Assembly: GCF_023072615.1 (NCBI RefSeq)
Contig: NZ_JAKNRW010000010.1
Coordinates: 1 to 64,000 of the forward strand
Source of the DNA: Pseudomonas violetae
GTDB taxonomy: Bacteria; Pseudomonadota; Gammaproteobacteria; Pseudomonadales; Pseudomonadaceae
Length of the DNA stretch: 64,000 nt
Direction of reading: 5' to 3'
The notes below the pieces were generated by a model that did no database searches, was not told the DNA's origin, and worked only from the letters and a program-made list of their open reading frames with translations. Position 1 is the first letter of the stretch; every line of letters starts with the position of its first letter. Of this stretch, positions 42,709 through 52,333 are shown piece after piece. A program made the position numbers and the translations under genes.

Positions 42709-44040
42709 ATGATTCGTATGCCTCTGGCTACCGCCAGTCTGTTGGCCATCGCCATTTCCCTTGCCGGTTGTGGCGAAGGTAAAGACAAAGCTGGCGCTCC
42801 AACGCCGACTCCAGCCGCCACCACCACGGCGCCTGCTGCTGCAGCCAAGGTCGACGAAGCCGCTGCCAAAGCCGTTGTCGCGCATTACGCCGACATGGTC
42901 TTCGCCGTCTACAGCGATGCCGAATCCACCGCAAAAACCCTGCAGACCGCCATCGACTCCTTCCTCGCCAAGCCGAACGCTGACACCCTGAAAGCGGCAA
43001 AAGCTGCCTGGGTTGCCGCTCGCGTTCCTTACCTGCAAAGCGAAGTATTCCGCTTCGGTAACACCATCATCGACGACTGGGAAGGTCAGGTGAACGCCTG
43101 GCCACTGGACGAAGGACTGATCGACTATGTCGACAAGTCCTACGAGCACGCACTGGGCAACCCGGGCGCGACTGCCAACATCATTGCCAACACTGAAGTT
43201 CAGGTCGGCGAAGACAAGATCGATGTCAAAGACATCACCCCGGAAAAACTCGCCAGCCTCAATGAGCTCGGCGGTTCCGAGGCCAACGTCGCAACTGGCT
43301 ACCACGCCATCGAATTCCTGTTGTGGGGCCAGGACCTGAATGGCACCGGCCCTGGCGCTGGCAACCGTCCGGCTTCAGACTACCTGGAAGGCACTGGCGC
43401 CACCGGTGGTCACAACGAACGTCGTCGTGCTTACCTCAAATCCGTGACCCAGCTGCTGGTCAGCGACCTGGAAGAAATGGTCGGCAATTGGAAGCCGAAC
43501 GTGACCGACAACTACCGTGCAACACTGGAAGCCGAATCTGGTGAAACCGGCCTGCGCAAAATGCTGTTCGGCATGGGCTCCCTGTCCCTGGGTGAACTGG
43601 CGGGCGAGCGCATGAAGGTTTCGCTGGAGGCCAACTCCCCTGAAGATGAACACGACTGCTTCAGCGATAACACCCACAATTCGCAGTTCTACGACGCCAA
43701 AGGCATTCGTAACGTGTACCTGGGCGAATACACCCGCGCCGACGGTACCAAGATGACCGGCGCCAGCCTGTCATCCTTGGTGGCCAAAGCTGATCCGGCT
43801 GCCGACAGTGCGTTGAAAGCTGACCTGCAAGCCACTGAGGCCAAGATGCAGGTCATCGTGGACCACGCCAACAAGGGTGAGCACTACGACCAACTGATCG
43901 CGGCAGGCAACACCGCTGGTAACCAGATCGTCCGCGACGCTATCGCTGCCCTGGTCAAGCAGACCGGTTCGATCGAAGCCACCGCTGGCACACTGGGGAT
44001 CAGCGACCTGAACCCGGACAACGCTGATCACCAATTCTGA
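42709..44040 (+). CDS. icmP: Imelysin-family lipoprotein IcmP
   Basis: A 443-residue lipoprotein of the imelysin (M75) family. The signal ends in the lipobox 'ISLAGC', followed by an Ala/Pro/Thr-rich linker. The family GxHxxE motif is 'GYHAIEFLLWG' with His199 and Glu202; 'EVFRFGNTIIDDWEGQVNAWP' is also typical. IcmP of P. aeruginosa was described as an insulin-cleaving protein, but imelysin proteins are now thought to work in iron uptake, like the EfeO M75 domain. The start ATG (MIRMPLATAS) follows AGGA; longer frames have no signal. A terminator separates it from the di-haem gene. Confidence 0.9.
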   Translation: MIRMPLATASLLAIAISLAGCGEGKDKAGAPTPTPAATTTAPAAAAKVDEAAAKAVVAHYADMVFAVYSDAESTAKTLQTAIDSFLAKPNADTLKAAKAAWVAARVPYLQSEVFRFGNTIIDDWEGQVNAWPLDEGLIDYVDKSYEHALGNPGATANIIANTEVQVGEDKIDVKDITPEKLASLNELGGSEANVATGYHAIEFLLWGQDLNGTGPGAGNRPASDYLEGTGATGGHNERRRAYLKSVTQLLVSDLEEMVGNWKPNVTDNYRATLEAESGETGLRKMLFGMGSLSLGELAGERMKVSLEANSPEDEHDCFSDNTHNSQFYDAKGIRNVYLGEYTRADGTKMTGASLSSLVAKADPAADSALKADLQATEAKMQVIVDHANKGEHYDQLIAAGNTAGNQIVRDAIAALVKQTGSIEATAGTLGISDLNPDNADHQF

Positions 44041-44052
44041 TCAACGCTGGCT

Positions 44053-44090
44053 GAATGAAAAAGGCGACCTTCGAGTCGCCTTTTTCATTC
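44053..44090 (+). terminator. Rho-independent terminator after icmP
   Basis: A perfect 16-bp stem (GAATGAAAAAGGCGAC / GTCGCCTTTTTCATTC) around a six-base loop. It may be partly leaky, since the next genes belong to the same functional cluster. Confidence 0.9.
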
Positions 44091-44221
44091 ACATCTGGAC
44101 GCGGTCCATTGTGGAAGCGTTTCGGATGCCCTGCATCAACCAAACGATAATTCCTCTTATTCAATCTTCGTCGCCCTGTTAGACTTTGCGCCCGTGTTTT
44201 GCTCGTTCTGCAGGATGTCCG

Positions 44222-45649
44222 ATGCCCTCGCTGCTTCTTCGCTTATCCGCACTGTTTCTGGCCCTGTGCCTGAGTGCGTGCGATGACGCCCCGCGTTTTA
44301 CCAAGGCCGAACCCGGAGAAGCCCAGTCCGGTGGCAGCACGACTGTGCGCAAGACTGATCAGAATGCCTTTTCCCTGCCCTCCGCCAACCTTGCGCCCTC
44401 ACGGCGCTTGGACTTCAGCGTCGGCAACAGCTTCTTCCGCAACCCCTGGGTCATCGCCCCGGCGACCACCACAGCACGGGATGGCCTCGGGCCTTTGTTC
44501 AACACCAACGGCTGCCAGAACTGTCACATCAAGGACGGTCGCGGTCACCCGCCCACGCCCGATGCGGCCAATGCCGTGTCCATGCTAGTGCGGCTGTCGA
44601 TTCCGAATGCGCCGGCCTATGCCAAGGTCATAGAGCAGCTCGGCATGGTGCCAGAGCCCGTTTATGGCGGCCAGTTCCAGGACATGTCAGTGCCCGGCGT
44701 GGTCCCTGAGGGCAAGGTGCGGGTCGATTACACGCCAGTGCCCGTGCGCTTCAAGGACGGCACTGAGATCGAGCTGCGCAAACCGACCCTGCAGATCAGC
44801 CAACTCGGCTACGGCCCAATGCACCCCGACACGCGCTTCTCGGCACGGATCGCACCGCCGATGATTGGCCTGGGTCTGCTGGAAGCCATCCCGCAAGCTG
44901 CGATCCTGGCCAACGCCCAAGCGCAGGCCAAGGACAACAACGGCGTCAGCGGGCGGCCCAACCTGGTCTGGGACGATGTGCAGCGCAAAGCCGTACTTGG
45001 GCGATTTGGCTGGAAAGCCGGGCAACCGAACCTCAACCAACAAAACATCCACGCGTTTTCCGGGGACATGGGCCTCACGACCAGCCTCAGGCCAATCGAT
45101 GACTGCACCGATGCGCAAACCGCGTGCAAGCAGGCGCCCAACGGCAATGGCGCTGATGGCGAGCCGGAAGTCAGCGACAACATCCTGCGTCTGGTACTGT
45201 TCTACAGCCGCAACCTGGCCGTTCCCGCCCGTCGTGATGTCAACGCGCCCGAGGTGCTGGCAGGCAAGAGCCTGTTTTTCCAGGCCGGCTGCCAGTCCTG
45301 TCATACCCCGAAATTCACCACTGCGGCGACTGCCGCAGAACCTGAACTGGCGAATCAGGTGATCCGCCCGTACAGCGATCTGCTCCTGCATGACATGGGC
45401 GAAGGTCTTTCCGATAACCGCACCGAATTCCAGGCCAGTGGCCGCGAATGGCGCACCCCACCGCTGTGGGGCATCGGCCTCACGGAGACGGTCAGTAGCC
45501 ACACCCAGTTTTTGCATGACGGCCGCGCCCGCAATCTGCTCGAAGCCGTGCTCTGGCATGGCGGCGAAGCGACAGCGGCGCAGCAACAGGTTCTGTCTTT
45601 CAATGCCGAGCAGCGCGCTGCGTTGCTGGCGTTTTTGAATTCTCTTTAA
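44222..45649 (+). CDS. Di-haem cytochrome c oxidoreductase-like lipoprotein (DUF1111 type)
   Basis: A 475-residue lipoprotein (lipobox 'CLSAC') of the di-haem oxidoreductase-like family. Two haem-binding CxxCH motifs are present: 'CQNCH' near residue 100 and 'CQSCH' near residue 360. Distal Met ligands cannot be assigned by eye. 'DGLGPLFNTNGCQNCHIKDG' and 'TPPLWGIGLTETVSSHTQFL' are family signatures, the latter reminiscent of bacterial di-haem peroxidases. The protein probably handles electrons in the periplasm for the imelysin proteins encoded on both sides. Start MPSLLLRLSALF opens the signal. Spacing to the next gene is 27 bp, so these are co-transcribed. Confidence 0.88.
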   Translation: MPSLLLRLSALFLALCLSACDDAPRFTKAEPGEAQSGGSTTVRKTDQNAFSLPSANLAPSRRLDFSVGNSFFRNPWVIAPATTTARDGLGPLFNTNGCQNCHIKDGRGHPPTPDAANAVSMLVRLSIPNAPAYAKVIEQLGMVPEPVYGGQFQDMSVPGVVPEGKVRVDYTPVPVRFKDGTEIELRKPTLQISQLGYGPMHPDTRFSARIAPPMIGLGLLEAIPQAAILANAQAQAKDNNGVSGRPNLVWDDVQRKAVLGRFGWKAGQPNLNQQNIHAFSGDMGLTTSLRPIDDCTDAQTACKQAPNGNGADGEPEVSDNILRLVLFYSRNLAVPARRDVNAPEVLAGKSLFFQAGCQSCHTPKFTTAATAAEPELANQVIRPYSDLLLHDMGEGLSDNRTEFQASGREWRTPPLWGIGLTETVSSHTQFLHDGRARNLLEAVLWHGGEATAAQQQVLSFNAEQRAALLAFLNSL

Positions 45650-45676
45650 TAAGCGTTCACCCAGCGGGAGCCTTAC

Positions 45677-46741
45677 ATGTTCCGTCCCAAACTGTTGTTT
45701 ACCAGCCTTGCCGCCCTCGCCCTGGGCGCCTGCTCCCCGCAGGACCCGCAAGCCGTCACGTCGGCGGCAATCGCCAAATCGGTGATCTTGCCAACTTATA
45801 CCCGCTGGGTGGAAGCCGACCGCCAACTGGCTGTCAGTGCCCTCGCCTACTGCGAAGGTAAAGAAAATCTCGATACGGCACGCAAGGACTTCCTGCATGC
45901 GCAAAAGGCCTGGGCCGAGTTGCAACCGCTATTGATCGGTCCGCTGGCCGAGGGCAACCGTGCCTGGCAGGTGCAGTTCTGGCCAGACAAGAAAAACCTG
46001 GTCGGCCGCCAGGTCGAGCAACTGGTCACCGCACAACCGCAGATCGACGCTGCCGCCCTGGCCAAGTCGAGCGTGGTGGTACAAGGCCTATCGGCCTACG
46101 AATACATCTTGTTCGACAGCAAGCCTGACGTCGCCAACGATGCGCAGAAAGCCAAGTACTGCCCACTGCTCAAGGCGATCGGCGAACATCAGAAACTGCT
46201 GGCCGAAGACATTCTCAAAAGCTGGAACAACACCGACGGCATGCTCGCACAGATGAGCAAGTTCCCGAACCAGCGCTATGCCGACTCCCATGAAGCCATC
46301 GCCGATCTACTGCGAGTGCAAGTCACCGCCCTCGACAGCCTGAAGAAAAAGCTCGGCACGCCGATGGGGCGCCAGAGCAAGGGTGTGCCGCAACCATTCC
46401 AGGCCGATGCATGGCGCAGCCAGTCCTCCTTGAGCGGCATGCAAGCCAGCCTTGCCGCTGCCAGGACCGTCTGGGAAGGTGTCGACAACAAGGGCTTGCG
46501 CGGCCTGTTGCCGAGCGAGCATAAAGCCTTGGCCGACAAGATCGACGCCGCTTACGCCGCGTCCCTGAAACTGTTCGCCAGCAATCAGCGCTCGCTGGCC
46601 GAAATGCTCAATGACGACGCCGGTCGCCAGCAACTCAACGATATCTACGACAGCCTCAACGTCGTCCATCGCCTGCACGAAGGCGAACTGGCCAAGGCAC
46701 TGGGCATTCAACTGGGCTTCAACGCCAACGACGGTGACTGA
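45677..46741 (+). CDS. Second imelysin-family lipoprotein
   Basis: A 354-residue lipoprotein (lipobox 'LALGAC') of the imelysin family, paralogous in fold to IcmP. The GxHxxE motif is altered: 'GLSAYEYILFD', with Ser in place of the motif His and Glu kept. 'AEGNRAWQVQFWPDKKNLVG' corresponds to the region of the first family motif. The change suggests a structural or different metal-binding role. The stop overlaps the next start (TGATG), so it is coupled to the DUF1513 gene. This gene is known in the order PA4370-PA4373. Confidence 0.86.
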   Translation: MFRPKLLFTSLAALALGACSPQDPQAVTSAAIAKSVILPTYTRWVEADRQLAVSALAYCEGKENLDTARKDFLHAQKAWAELQPLLIGPLAEGNRAWQVQFWPDKKNLVGRQVEQLVTAQPQIDAAALAKSSVVVQGLSAYEYILFDSKPDVANDAQKAKYCPLLKAIGEHQKLLAEDILKSWNNTDGMLAQMSKFPNQRYADSHEAIADLLRVQVTALDSLKKKLGTPMGRQSKGVPQPFQADAWRSQSSLSGMQASLAAARTVWEGVDNKGLRGLLPSEHKALADKIDAAYAASLKLFASNQRSLAEMLNDDAGRQQLNDIYDSLNVVHRLHEGELAKALGIQLGFNANDGD

Positions 46742-47853
46742 TGAGGGCGACTGCGATGCTGCGACGTCAGGCTCTGACTTTAGGTAGCTTGCTGCTGGGA
46801 GCAGTGACACTGGGCGGCTGGACGCTGTTCAAGCAAAAGGACAAGAGCCCACTGCTGCTCTCGGCGCGGGACGACACCGATGGCAAGCACTATGCGGTCG
46901 GTTATCGTCTGGACGGCACGCGGGTGTTCGCCACGCAGGTTGGCCAACGTTGCCATGACATCATCAATCACCCGACACAGCCCATAGCTTTATTCGTGGC
47001 GCGCCGTCCAGGGACCGAGAGCTACCTGATCGACCTGCGCGACGGCACTCTGCTGCAAACCGTCACGTCGCTGCCAAACCGGCACTTCTACGGTCACGCG
47101 GTGATCCACAGCAGTGGTGACTGGCTGTATGCCACCGAAAACGATACCTCCGATCCAGGCCGAGGCCTGCTCGGGGTGTACAGGTTCGAAGATCAGCGAC
47201 TGGTCCACAGCGGCGAGATATCCACTCACGGGATCGGCCCGCATCAGGTGTCGTGGATGCCCGATGGCGAGACCCTGGTGGTGGCCAACGGCGGCATTCG
47301 CACCGAAGCCGAAAGCCGCGTCGAGATGAATCTGAACGCCATGGAGCCAAGCCTGGTGCTGATGCAGCGGGACGGTACCCTGCTAAGCAAGGAATCCCTC
47401 GCCCAGCAGATGAACAGCGTGCGACACTTGGGCATCGCCAGCGACGGTACCATCGTCGCGGGCCAGCAGTTCATGGGGCCCTCACACGAGTCCTCGGAGT
47501 TGCTGGCGATCAAGCGTCCCGGCCGGCCATTCTTGGCGTTCCCGGTGCCTGAGCACCAGTTGCAAGCGATGGGTCATTACACCGCGAGCGTTGCGGTGCA
47601 CAGTGACTTGCGCCTGGTGGCATTGACAGCGCCACGGGGCAACCGCTTTTTCATCTGGGACCTGGACAGCGGCGAAGTGCGCCTGGATGCACCGCTTCCC
47701 GATTGCGCCGGGGTCGGTGCGGTGGCTGATGGGTTTGTCGTGACCTCAGGCCAGGGGCGCTGCCGGTACTACGATTGCCGCCAGGCGGAACTATTGGCCA
47801 AACCGCTGGACCTGCCGGCAGGGCTCTGGGATAACCATCTGCACCTGATTTGA
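46741..47853 (+). CDS. DUF1513 beta-propeller protein
   Basis: A 370-residue protein of the DUF1513 family, predicted seven-bladed propeller of secreted type. The N-terminus 'MLRRQALTLGSLLLGAVTLGG' has an Arg-Arg followed by a hydrophobic core, so Tat export is likely. Strand repeats such as 'FYGHAVIHSSGDWLYATEND' and 'IGPHQVSWMPDGETLVVANG' are visible, with His residues that could bind metal. It is translationally coupled to the second imelysin gene, so the two may form a complex. A start five codons downstream is also possible. The function is not established. Confidence 0.83.
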   Translation: MRATAMLRRQALTLGSLLLGAVTLGGWTLFKQKDKSPLLLSARDDTDGKHYAVGYRLDGTRVFATQVGQRCHDIINHPTQPIALFVARRPGTESYLIDLRDGTLLQTVTSLPNRHFYGHAVIHSSGDWLYATENDTSDPGRGLLGVYRFEDQRLVHSGEISTHGIGPHQVSWMPDGETLVVANGGIRTEAESRVEMNLNAMEPSLVLMQRDGTLLSKESLAQQMNSVRHLGIASDGTIVAGQQFMGPSHESSELLAIKRPGRPFLAFPVPEHQLQAMGHYTASVAVHSDLRLVALTAPRGNRFFIWDLDSGEVRLDAPLPDCAGVGAVADGFVVTSGQGRCRYYDCRQAELLAKPLDLPAGLWDNHLHLI

Positions 47854-47864
47854 GCTCATTACCC

Positions 47865-47953
47865 GTGGCGAGGGAGCTTGCTCCCGCTGGGCTGCGAAGC
47901 GGCCCCAAGATGGGACTGCTGCGCAGTCCAGCGGGAGCAAGCTCCCTCGCCAC
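47865..47953. repeat. Long perfect inverted repeat (REPIN) before mexV
   Basis: Arms of 26 bp, GTGGCGAGGGAGCTTGCTCC (then CGCTGG) and its exact complement at 47928-47953, with inner complementary segments ('ctgcg' / 'cgcag'). This is the 'gagggagcttgctccc' REP class, distinct from the other REP classes in the window. It likely insulates the mexVW genes from the imelysin cluster. Confidence 0.85.
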
Positions 47954-48049
47954 AGGTTATTCATGTGATCGCTACCCATTGGAATCCCCCGCGCACTCGG
48001 AGTAATGTGCCGGTCTGTATGCCCTGATTTTCTCCAAGGAAGTGGAAAT

Positions 48050-49198
48050 ATGCTGCGCCGTCGCATGCTGATCATGTTGGGTGTTGTACTGTTGATCGTG
48101 CTGGTCCTGGCCGCTTACAAGGCCTTCTCCATCTACACGATGATCCAGGGCTTTTCTGCGCCCAAACCGCCGACCCGTGTTGCCGTGGCCACCGCCACCG
48201 AGCAGCCTTGGCAAGTCCGCCTGCCTACCGTTGGCACCCTCAAGGCGCTGCAGGGCGTTGACCTGAGTCTGGAAATTGCGGGCACCGTCACCGAGGTGCA
48301 GTTCGAGTCTGGACAGAAGGTCAAGGCCGGGCAGCCAATCGTGCAACTCGACAACGACGTCGAAAGCGCGCTGCTGGAAACCGCCCAGGCCGACCTCGGG
48401 CTGGCCCAATTGGACTACAACCGCGGCAGCCAGCTGGTGGGCAGCCAGGCTATCTCCAAAGGCGAGTTCGACAGGCTCTCCGCCGTTTTCAAGAAGAACA
48501 AGGCCACGGTCAATCAGCTCAAGGCTTCGCTGGCGAAGAAGCGCATTCTTGCGCCTTTTAGCGGCACCATCGGCATCCGCCAGGTGGACGTTGGCGACTA
48601 TGTGGCCAGTGGCACGGTGATCGCCACCTTGCAGGATCTCAGCAGCCTGTACGTCGACTTTTTCCTGCCCGAACAATCGGTGCCGAAAATCGCAATTGGC
48701 CAAGCGGTGCAGATCGTCGTTTCCGCTTACCCGGCGCAGACTTTCCCCGGCACCATCAGCGCGATCAATCCAAAAGTCGAGAACACCACCCGCAACGTAC
48801 AAGTGCGCGCCACCCTGGCCAATCCCGAGGCCAAGCTGCTGCCGGGCATGTTCGCCAGCCTGCAGGTTTTGCTGCCCAACCCACAGGTGCGCATCGTCGT
48901 GCCGGAGAGTGCGATCACCTATACGCTCTACGGCAACTCGCTGTACGTCGTGGCACAGAAAAAAGCCGAAGACGGCTCCGTTGAAAAAGATAACAAGGAT
49001 CAGCCGATCCTCATCGCCGAGCGGCGTTTCATCGAAACCGGCGAGCGTCGCGACGGGCGGGTGATGATTACCAAAGGTGTGCAGAACGGCGAGCAGGTGG
49101 TCACCGCCGGCCAGATCAAACTGGACAACGGCACGCCCATCGCCATCAGTGACGACAAGACTTTAGCCGAGCAGAACAGCCCGCCGCGCGCGGACTGA
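48050..49198 (+). CDS. mexV: RND efflux periplasmic adaptor protein (MexV-like)
   Basis: A 382-residue membrane-fusion protein. An N-terminal membrane helix (residues 6-28) is not a lipobox signal. The lipoyl-like and hairpin regions show 'EIAGTVTEVQFESGQKVKAG' and 'RILAPFSGTIGIRQVDVGDY', typical of adaptors such as MexA/AcrA. It starts at 48050 with AAGGAAG upstream and precedes the inner-membrane pump by 13 bp. The outer-membrane channel gene is not nearby; the P. aeruginosa MexVW pump borrows OprM. Name given by position and family. Confidence 0.85.
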   Translation: MLRRRMLIMLGVVLLIVLVLAAYKAFSIYTMIQGFSAPKPPTRVAVATATEQPWQVRLPTVGTLKALQGVDLSLEIAGTVTEVQFESGQKVKAGQPIVQLDNDVESALLETAQADLGLAQLDYNRGSQLVGSQAISKGEFDRLSAVFKKNKATVNQLKASLAKKRILAPFSGTIGIRQVDVGDYVASGTVIATLQDLSSLYVDFFLPEQSVPKIAIGQAVQIVVSAYPAQTFPGTISAINPKVENTTRNVQVRATLANPEAKLLPGMFASLQVLLPNPQVRIVVPESAITYTLYGNSLYVVAQKKAEDGSVEKDNKDQPILIAERRFIETGERRDGRVMITKGVQNGEQVVTAGQIKLDNGTPIAISDDKTLAEQNSPPRAD

Positions 49199-49211
49199 TC
49201 AAGGAATCCCC

Positions 49212-52200
49212 ATGGCTTTTACCGACCCGTTCATCCGCCGCCCGGTGCTCGCCACCGTGGTCAGCCTGTTGATTGTACTGCTGGGCTTTCAGGCCTGGAG
49301 CAAGCTGCCGCTGCGCCAGTACCCGCAGATGGAAAACGCCCTCATCACGGTGACCACCGCCTACCCCGGGGCCAACGCCGAGACCATCCAGGGCTACATC
49401 ACCCAGCCGATGCAACAAAGTCTGGCCAGCGCCGAAGGCATTGACTACATGACCTCGGTCAGTCGCCAGAACTTCTCGGTGATCTCGATCTATGCGCGCA
49501 TCGGCGCCAACAGCGACCGCCTGTTTACCGAACTGTTGGCCAAGGCCAACGAGGTCAAGAACCAACTGCCCCAGGACGCTGAAGACCCGGTATTGAGCAA
49601 GGAAGCCGCCGATGCCTCAGCCTTGATGTACATCAGCTTCTTCAGCAAGGAGCTGAACAACCCGCAGATCACCGATTACCTGTCGCGGGTGATCCAGCCG
49701 AAACTGGCGACACTCCCCGGCATGGCAGAAGCCGAGATTCTCGGCAATCAGGTGTTCGCCATGCGCCTGTGGCTAGACCCGGTCAAGCTCGCCGGTTTCG
49801 GCCTGACCGCCAGCGACGTGACCAACGCGGTGCGTCAATACAACTTTCTCTCCGCAGCCGGTGAAGTGAAAGGCGAGTATGTGGTCACCAGCATCAATGC
49901 CAACACGGAGCTCAAGTCTGCTGAAGCTTTCGCCGCGATTCCGTTGAAGATCGACGGCGATAGCCGCGTGCTGCTCAGCGATGTCGCACGGGTCGAGATG
50001 GGCGCGGAGAACTACGACACCATCAGTTCATTCGGTGGCACGCCTTCGGTGTACATCGGCATCAAGGCCACGCCCGGCGCCAACCCGCTCGACGTGATCA
50101 AGGAAGTGCGCAAGATCATGCCGGACCTGGAGGCCCAGCTGCCGCCGAACCTCAAGGCCGAGATTGCCTACGACGCGACCCTGTTCATCCAGGCCTCGAT
50201 CGATGAGGTAGTGAAAACCCTGTTTGAAGCCGTGCTCATCGTGATAGTGGTCGTATTCCTGTTCCTTGGTGCGTTGCGCTCGGTGGTGATCCCGGTGGTC
50301 ACCATCCCGCTATCGATGATTGGCGTAATGTTCTTCATGCAGATGATGGGTTATTCGATCAACCTGCTAACCCTGCTGGCCATGGTTCTGGCTATCGGCC
50401 TGGTGGTGGACGATGCCATCGTGGTGGTGGAAAACATTCACCGCCATATCGAGGAAGGCAAGACGCCGATGGATGCCGCGCTTGAGGGCGCCAGGGAAAT
50501 CGCCATGCCGGTGGTCTCCATGACGATCACCCTGGCAGCGGTCTATGCGCCTATCGGCTTCCTCACCGGGCTGACCGGGGCACTATTCAAGGAATTCGCC
50601 CTGACACTGGCAGGCGCCGTGGTCATCTCGGGTATCGTCGCCTTGACCCTATCACCGATGATGTGCGCGTTTTTGCTGCGCCACGATGAGAATCCCAGCG
50701 GGCTGGCTCATCGTCTGGACCGGATTTTCGAAGGCCTCAAGCGCCGTTACCAGAAGACGTTGCACGGCACGCTTAACACCCGGCCCGTGGTGCTGGTGTT
50801 CGCGGTCATCGTGCTGTGCCTGATACCGGTATTGCTCAAGTTCACCAAGTCCGAGCTGGCTCCCGACGAAGACCAGGGCATCATCTTCATGCTGGCAAAC
50901 GCGCCGCAGCCGACCAACCTGAATTACCTCAACGCTTACACCGACGAATTCATCAAGATCTTCAAGGAATTTCCCGAGTACTACTCTTCGTTCCAGATCA
51001 ATGGCTTCAACGGAGTGCAGTCGGGTATTGGTGGGTTCCTGCTCAAACCTTGGAATGAGCGCAGCCGCACCCAGATGGAGATCCTGCCGCAAGTCCAGGC
51101 CAAGCTTGAGGGGATTTCCGGCTTGCAGGTGTTCGGTTTCAACCTGCCCTCCCTGCCGGGTACAGGCCAGGGTCTGCCATTCCAGTTCGTGATCAACTCT
51201 TCCAACGACTATGAGTCACTGCTGCAGGTAATGGACCGGGTGAAGAAACGAGCCATGGAGTCCGGCAAGTTCGCTTTTGTCGACGTCGACCTGGCGTTCG
51301 ACAAACCTGAAGTGGTGGTGGATATCGATCGCGCCAAAGCGGCGCAGATGGGCGTGTCGATGCAAGACCTGGGCGGAACACTGGCGACCTTGCTCGGCGA
51401 AGCGGAGATCAACCGATTTACCATCGAAGGACGCAGCTACAAGGTTATCGCCCAAGTCGAGCGCCCGTTCCGCGACAACCCCGACTGGCTGAACAACTAC
51501 TATGTCAGAAACACCAAGGGCGAGCTGCTGGCGCTGTCGACCCTGATCACCGTCAGTGACCGCGCGCGTCCGCGACAACTCAACCAGTTCCAGCAACTCA
51601 ACTCGGCGATCCTGTCCGGAGTGCCACTGGTGAGCATGGGTGAAGCCCTCGACACCGTGCGCCAGATCGCCCGGGAAGAGGCGCCGGCTGGGTTTTCCGT
51701 GGACTACGCAGGTGCCTCACGGCAATTCATCCAGGAAGGCAGCGCACTATGGATAACCTTTGCCCTGGCCCTGGCGATTATTTTCCTGGTGCTGGCCGCG
51801 CAGTTCGAGAGTTTCCGCGATCCGCTGGTGATTCTGGTGACGGTGCCGCTGTCGATTTGCGGGGCCTTGATTCCGTTGTTCCTGGGATGGTCGAGCATGA
51901 ACATCTATACCCAGGTGGGGCTGGTGACGCTCATCGGGCTGATCAGCAAGCACGGGATCCTGATCGTTGAATTCGCCAACCAGCTGCGCAAGGAAAAAGG
52001 CTTGTCGCCACGCGAGGCGGTGGAAGAAGCTGCGGCGATTCGCTTGCGACCGGTGCTGATGACCACTGCCGCGATGGTCTTTGGCATGGTGCCGTTGATC
52101 ATTGCCTCGGGGGCGGGGGCTGTGAGCCGGTTCGACATTGGTACGGTGATTGCCACGGGTATGTCGATTGGGACGTTGTTTACGCTATTTGTGTTGCCAT

Positions 52201-52238
52201 GCGTGTACACGTTGCTGGCCAAACCCGACAAACCCTGA
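49212..52238 (+). CDS. mexW: RND multidrug efflux inner-membrane transporter (MexW-like)
   Basis: A 1008-residue resistance-nodulation-division pump, HAE-1-like. It opens 'FTDPFIRRPVLATVVSLLIV'. TM4 carries the proton-relay Asp pair 'GLVVDDAIVVVENIHRHIEE', and duplicated halves include 'LVTLIGLISKHGILIVEFAN' and 'RLRPVLMTTAAMVFGMVPLI'. It uses the proton gradient to drive export across the envelope together with the adaptor and a TolC-type channel. The gene follows mexV by 13 bp and ends before a terminator. The substrates cannot be told from the sequence. Confidence 0.93.
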   Translation: MAFTDPFIRRPVLATVVSLLIVLLGFQAWSKLPLRQYPQMENALITVTTAYPGANAETIQGYITQPMQQSLASAEGIDYMTSVSRQNFSVISIYARIGANSDRLFTELLAKANEVKNQLPQDAEDPVLSKEAADASALMYISFFSKELNNPQITDYLSRVIQPKLATLPGMAEAEILGNQVFAMRLWLDPVKLAGFGLTASDVTNAVRQYNFLSAAGEVKGEYVVTSINANTELKSAEAFAAIPLKIDGDSRVLLSDVARVEMGAENYDTISSFGGTPSVYIGIKATPGANPLDVIKEVRKIMPDLEAQLPPNLKAEIAYDATLFIQASIDEVVKTLFEAVLIVIVVVFLFLGALRSVVIPVVTIPLSMIGVMFFMQMMGYSINLLTLLAMVLAIGLVVDDAIVVVENIHRHIEEGKTPMDAALEGAREIAMPVVSMTITLAAVYAPIGFLTGLTGALFKEFALTLAGAVVISGIVALTLSPMMCAFLLRHDENPSGLAHRLDRIFEGLKRRYQKTLHGTLNTRPVVLVFAVIVLCLIPVLLKFTKSELAPDEDQGIIFMLANAPQPTNLNYLNAYTDEFIKIFKEFPEYYSSFQINGFNGVQSGIGGFLLKPWNERSRTQMEILPQVQAKLEGISGLQVFGFNLPSLPGTGQGLPFQFVINSSNDYESLLQVMDRVKKRAMESGKFAFVDVDLAFDKPEVVVDIDRAKAAQMGVSMQDLGGTLATLLGEAEINRFTIEGRSYKVIAQVERPFRDNPDWLNNYYVRNTKGELLALSTLITVSDRARPRQLNQFQQLNSAILSGVPLVSMGEALDTVRQIAREEAPAGFSVDYAGASRQFIQEGSALWITFALALAIIFLVLAAQFESFRDPLVILVTVPLSICGALIPLFLGWSSMNIYTQVGLVTLIGLISKHGILIVEFANQLRKEKGLSPREAVEEAAAIRLRPVLMTTAAMVFGMVPLIIASGAGAVSRFDIGTVIATGMSIGTLFTLFVLPCVYTLLAKPDKP

Positions 52239-52286
52239 CACGACAGATAACCTTGTGGGAGCGGCGTCGTTGCGGAAAAAGGTCAA

Positions 52287-52320
52287 AAAAAAGCCCCGCG
52301 TACGCGAGGCCTTTTATTTT
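52287..52320 (+). terminator. Terminator after mexW
   Basis: AAAAGCCCCGCG / CGCGAGGCCTTTT, one bulge, tail TTTTATTTT. It lies between the convergent mexW and small exported-protein genes and can serve both. Confidence 0.8.
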
Positions 52321-52333
52321 GGTTTCAATCCAG

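Noticed and set aside
44146..44164. Fur-like sequence before the di-haem gene
   Set aside because: Only about 10 of 19 positions fit the consensus, so chance cannot be excluded; the site at 42626 is far better.
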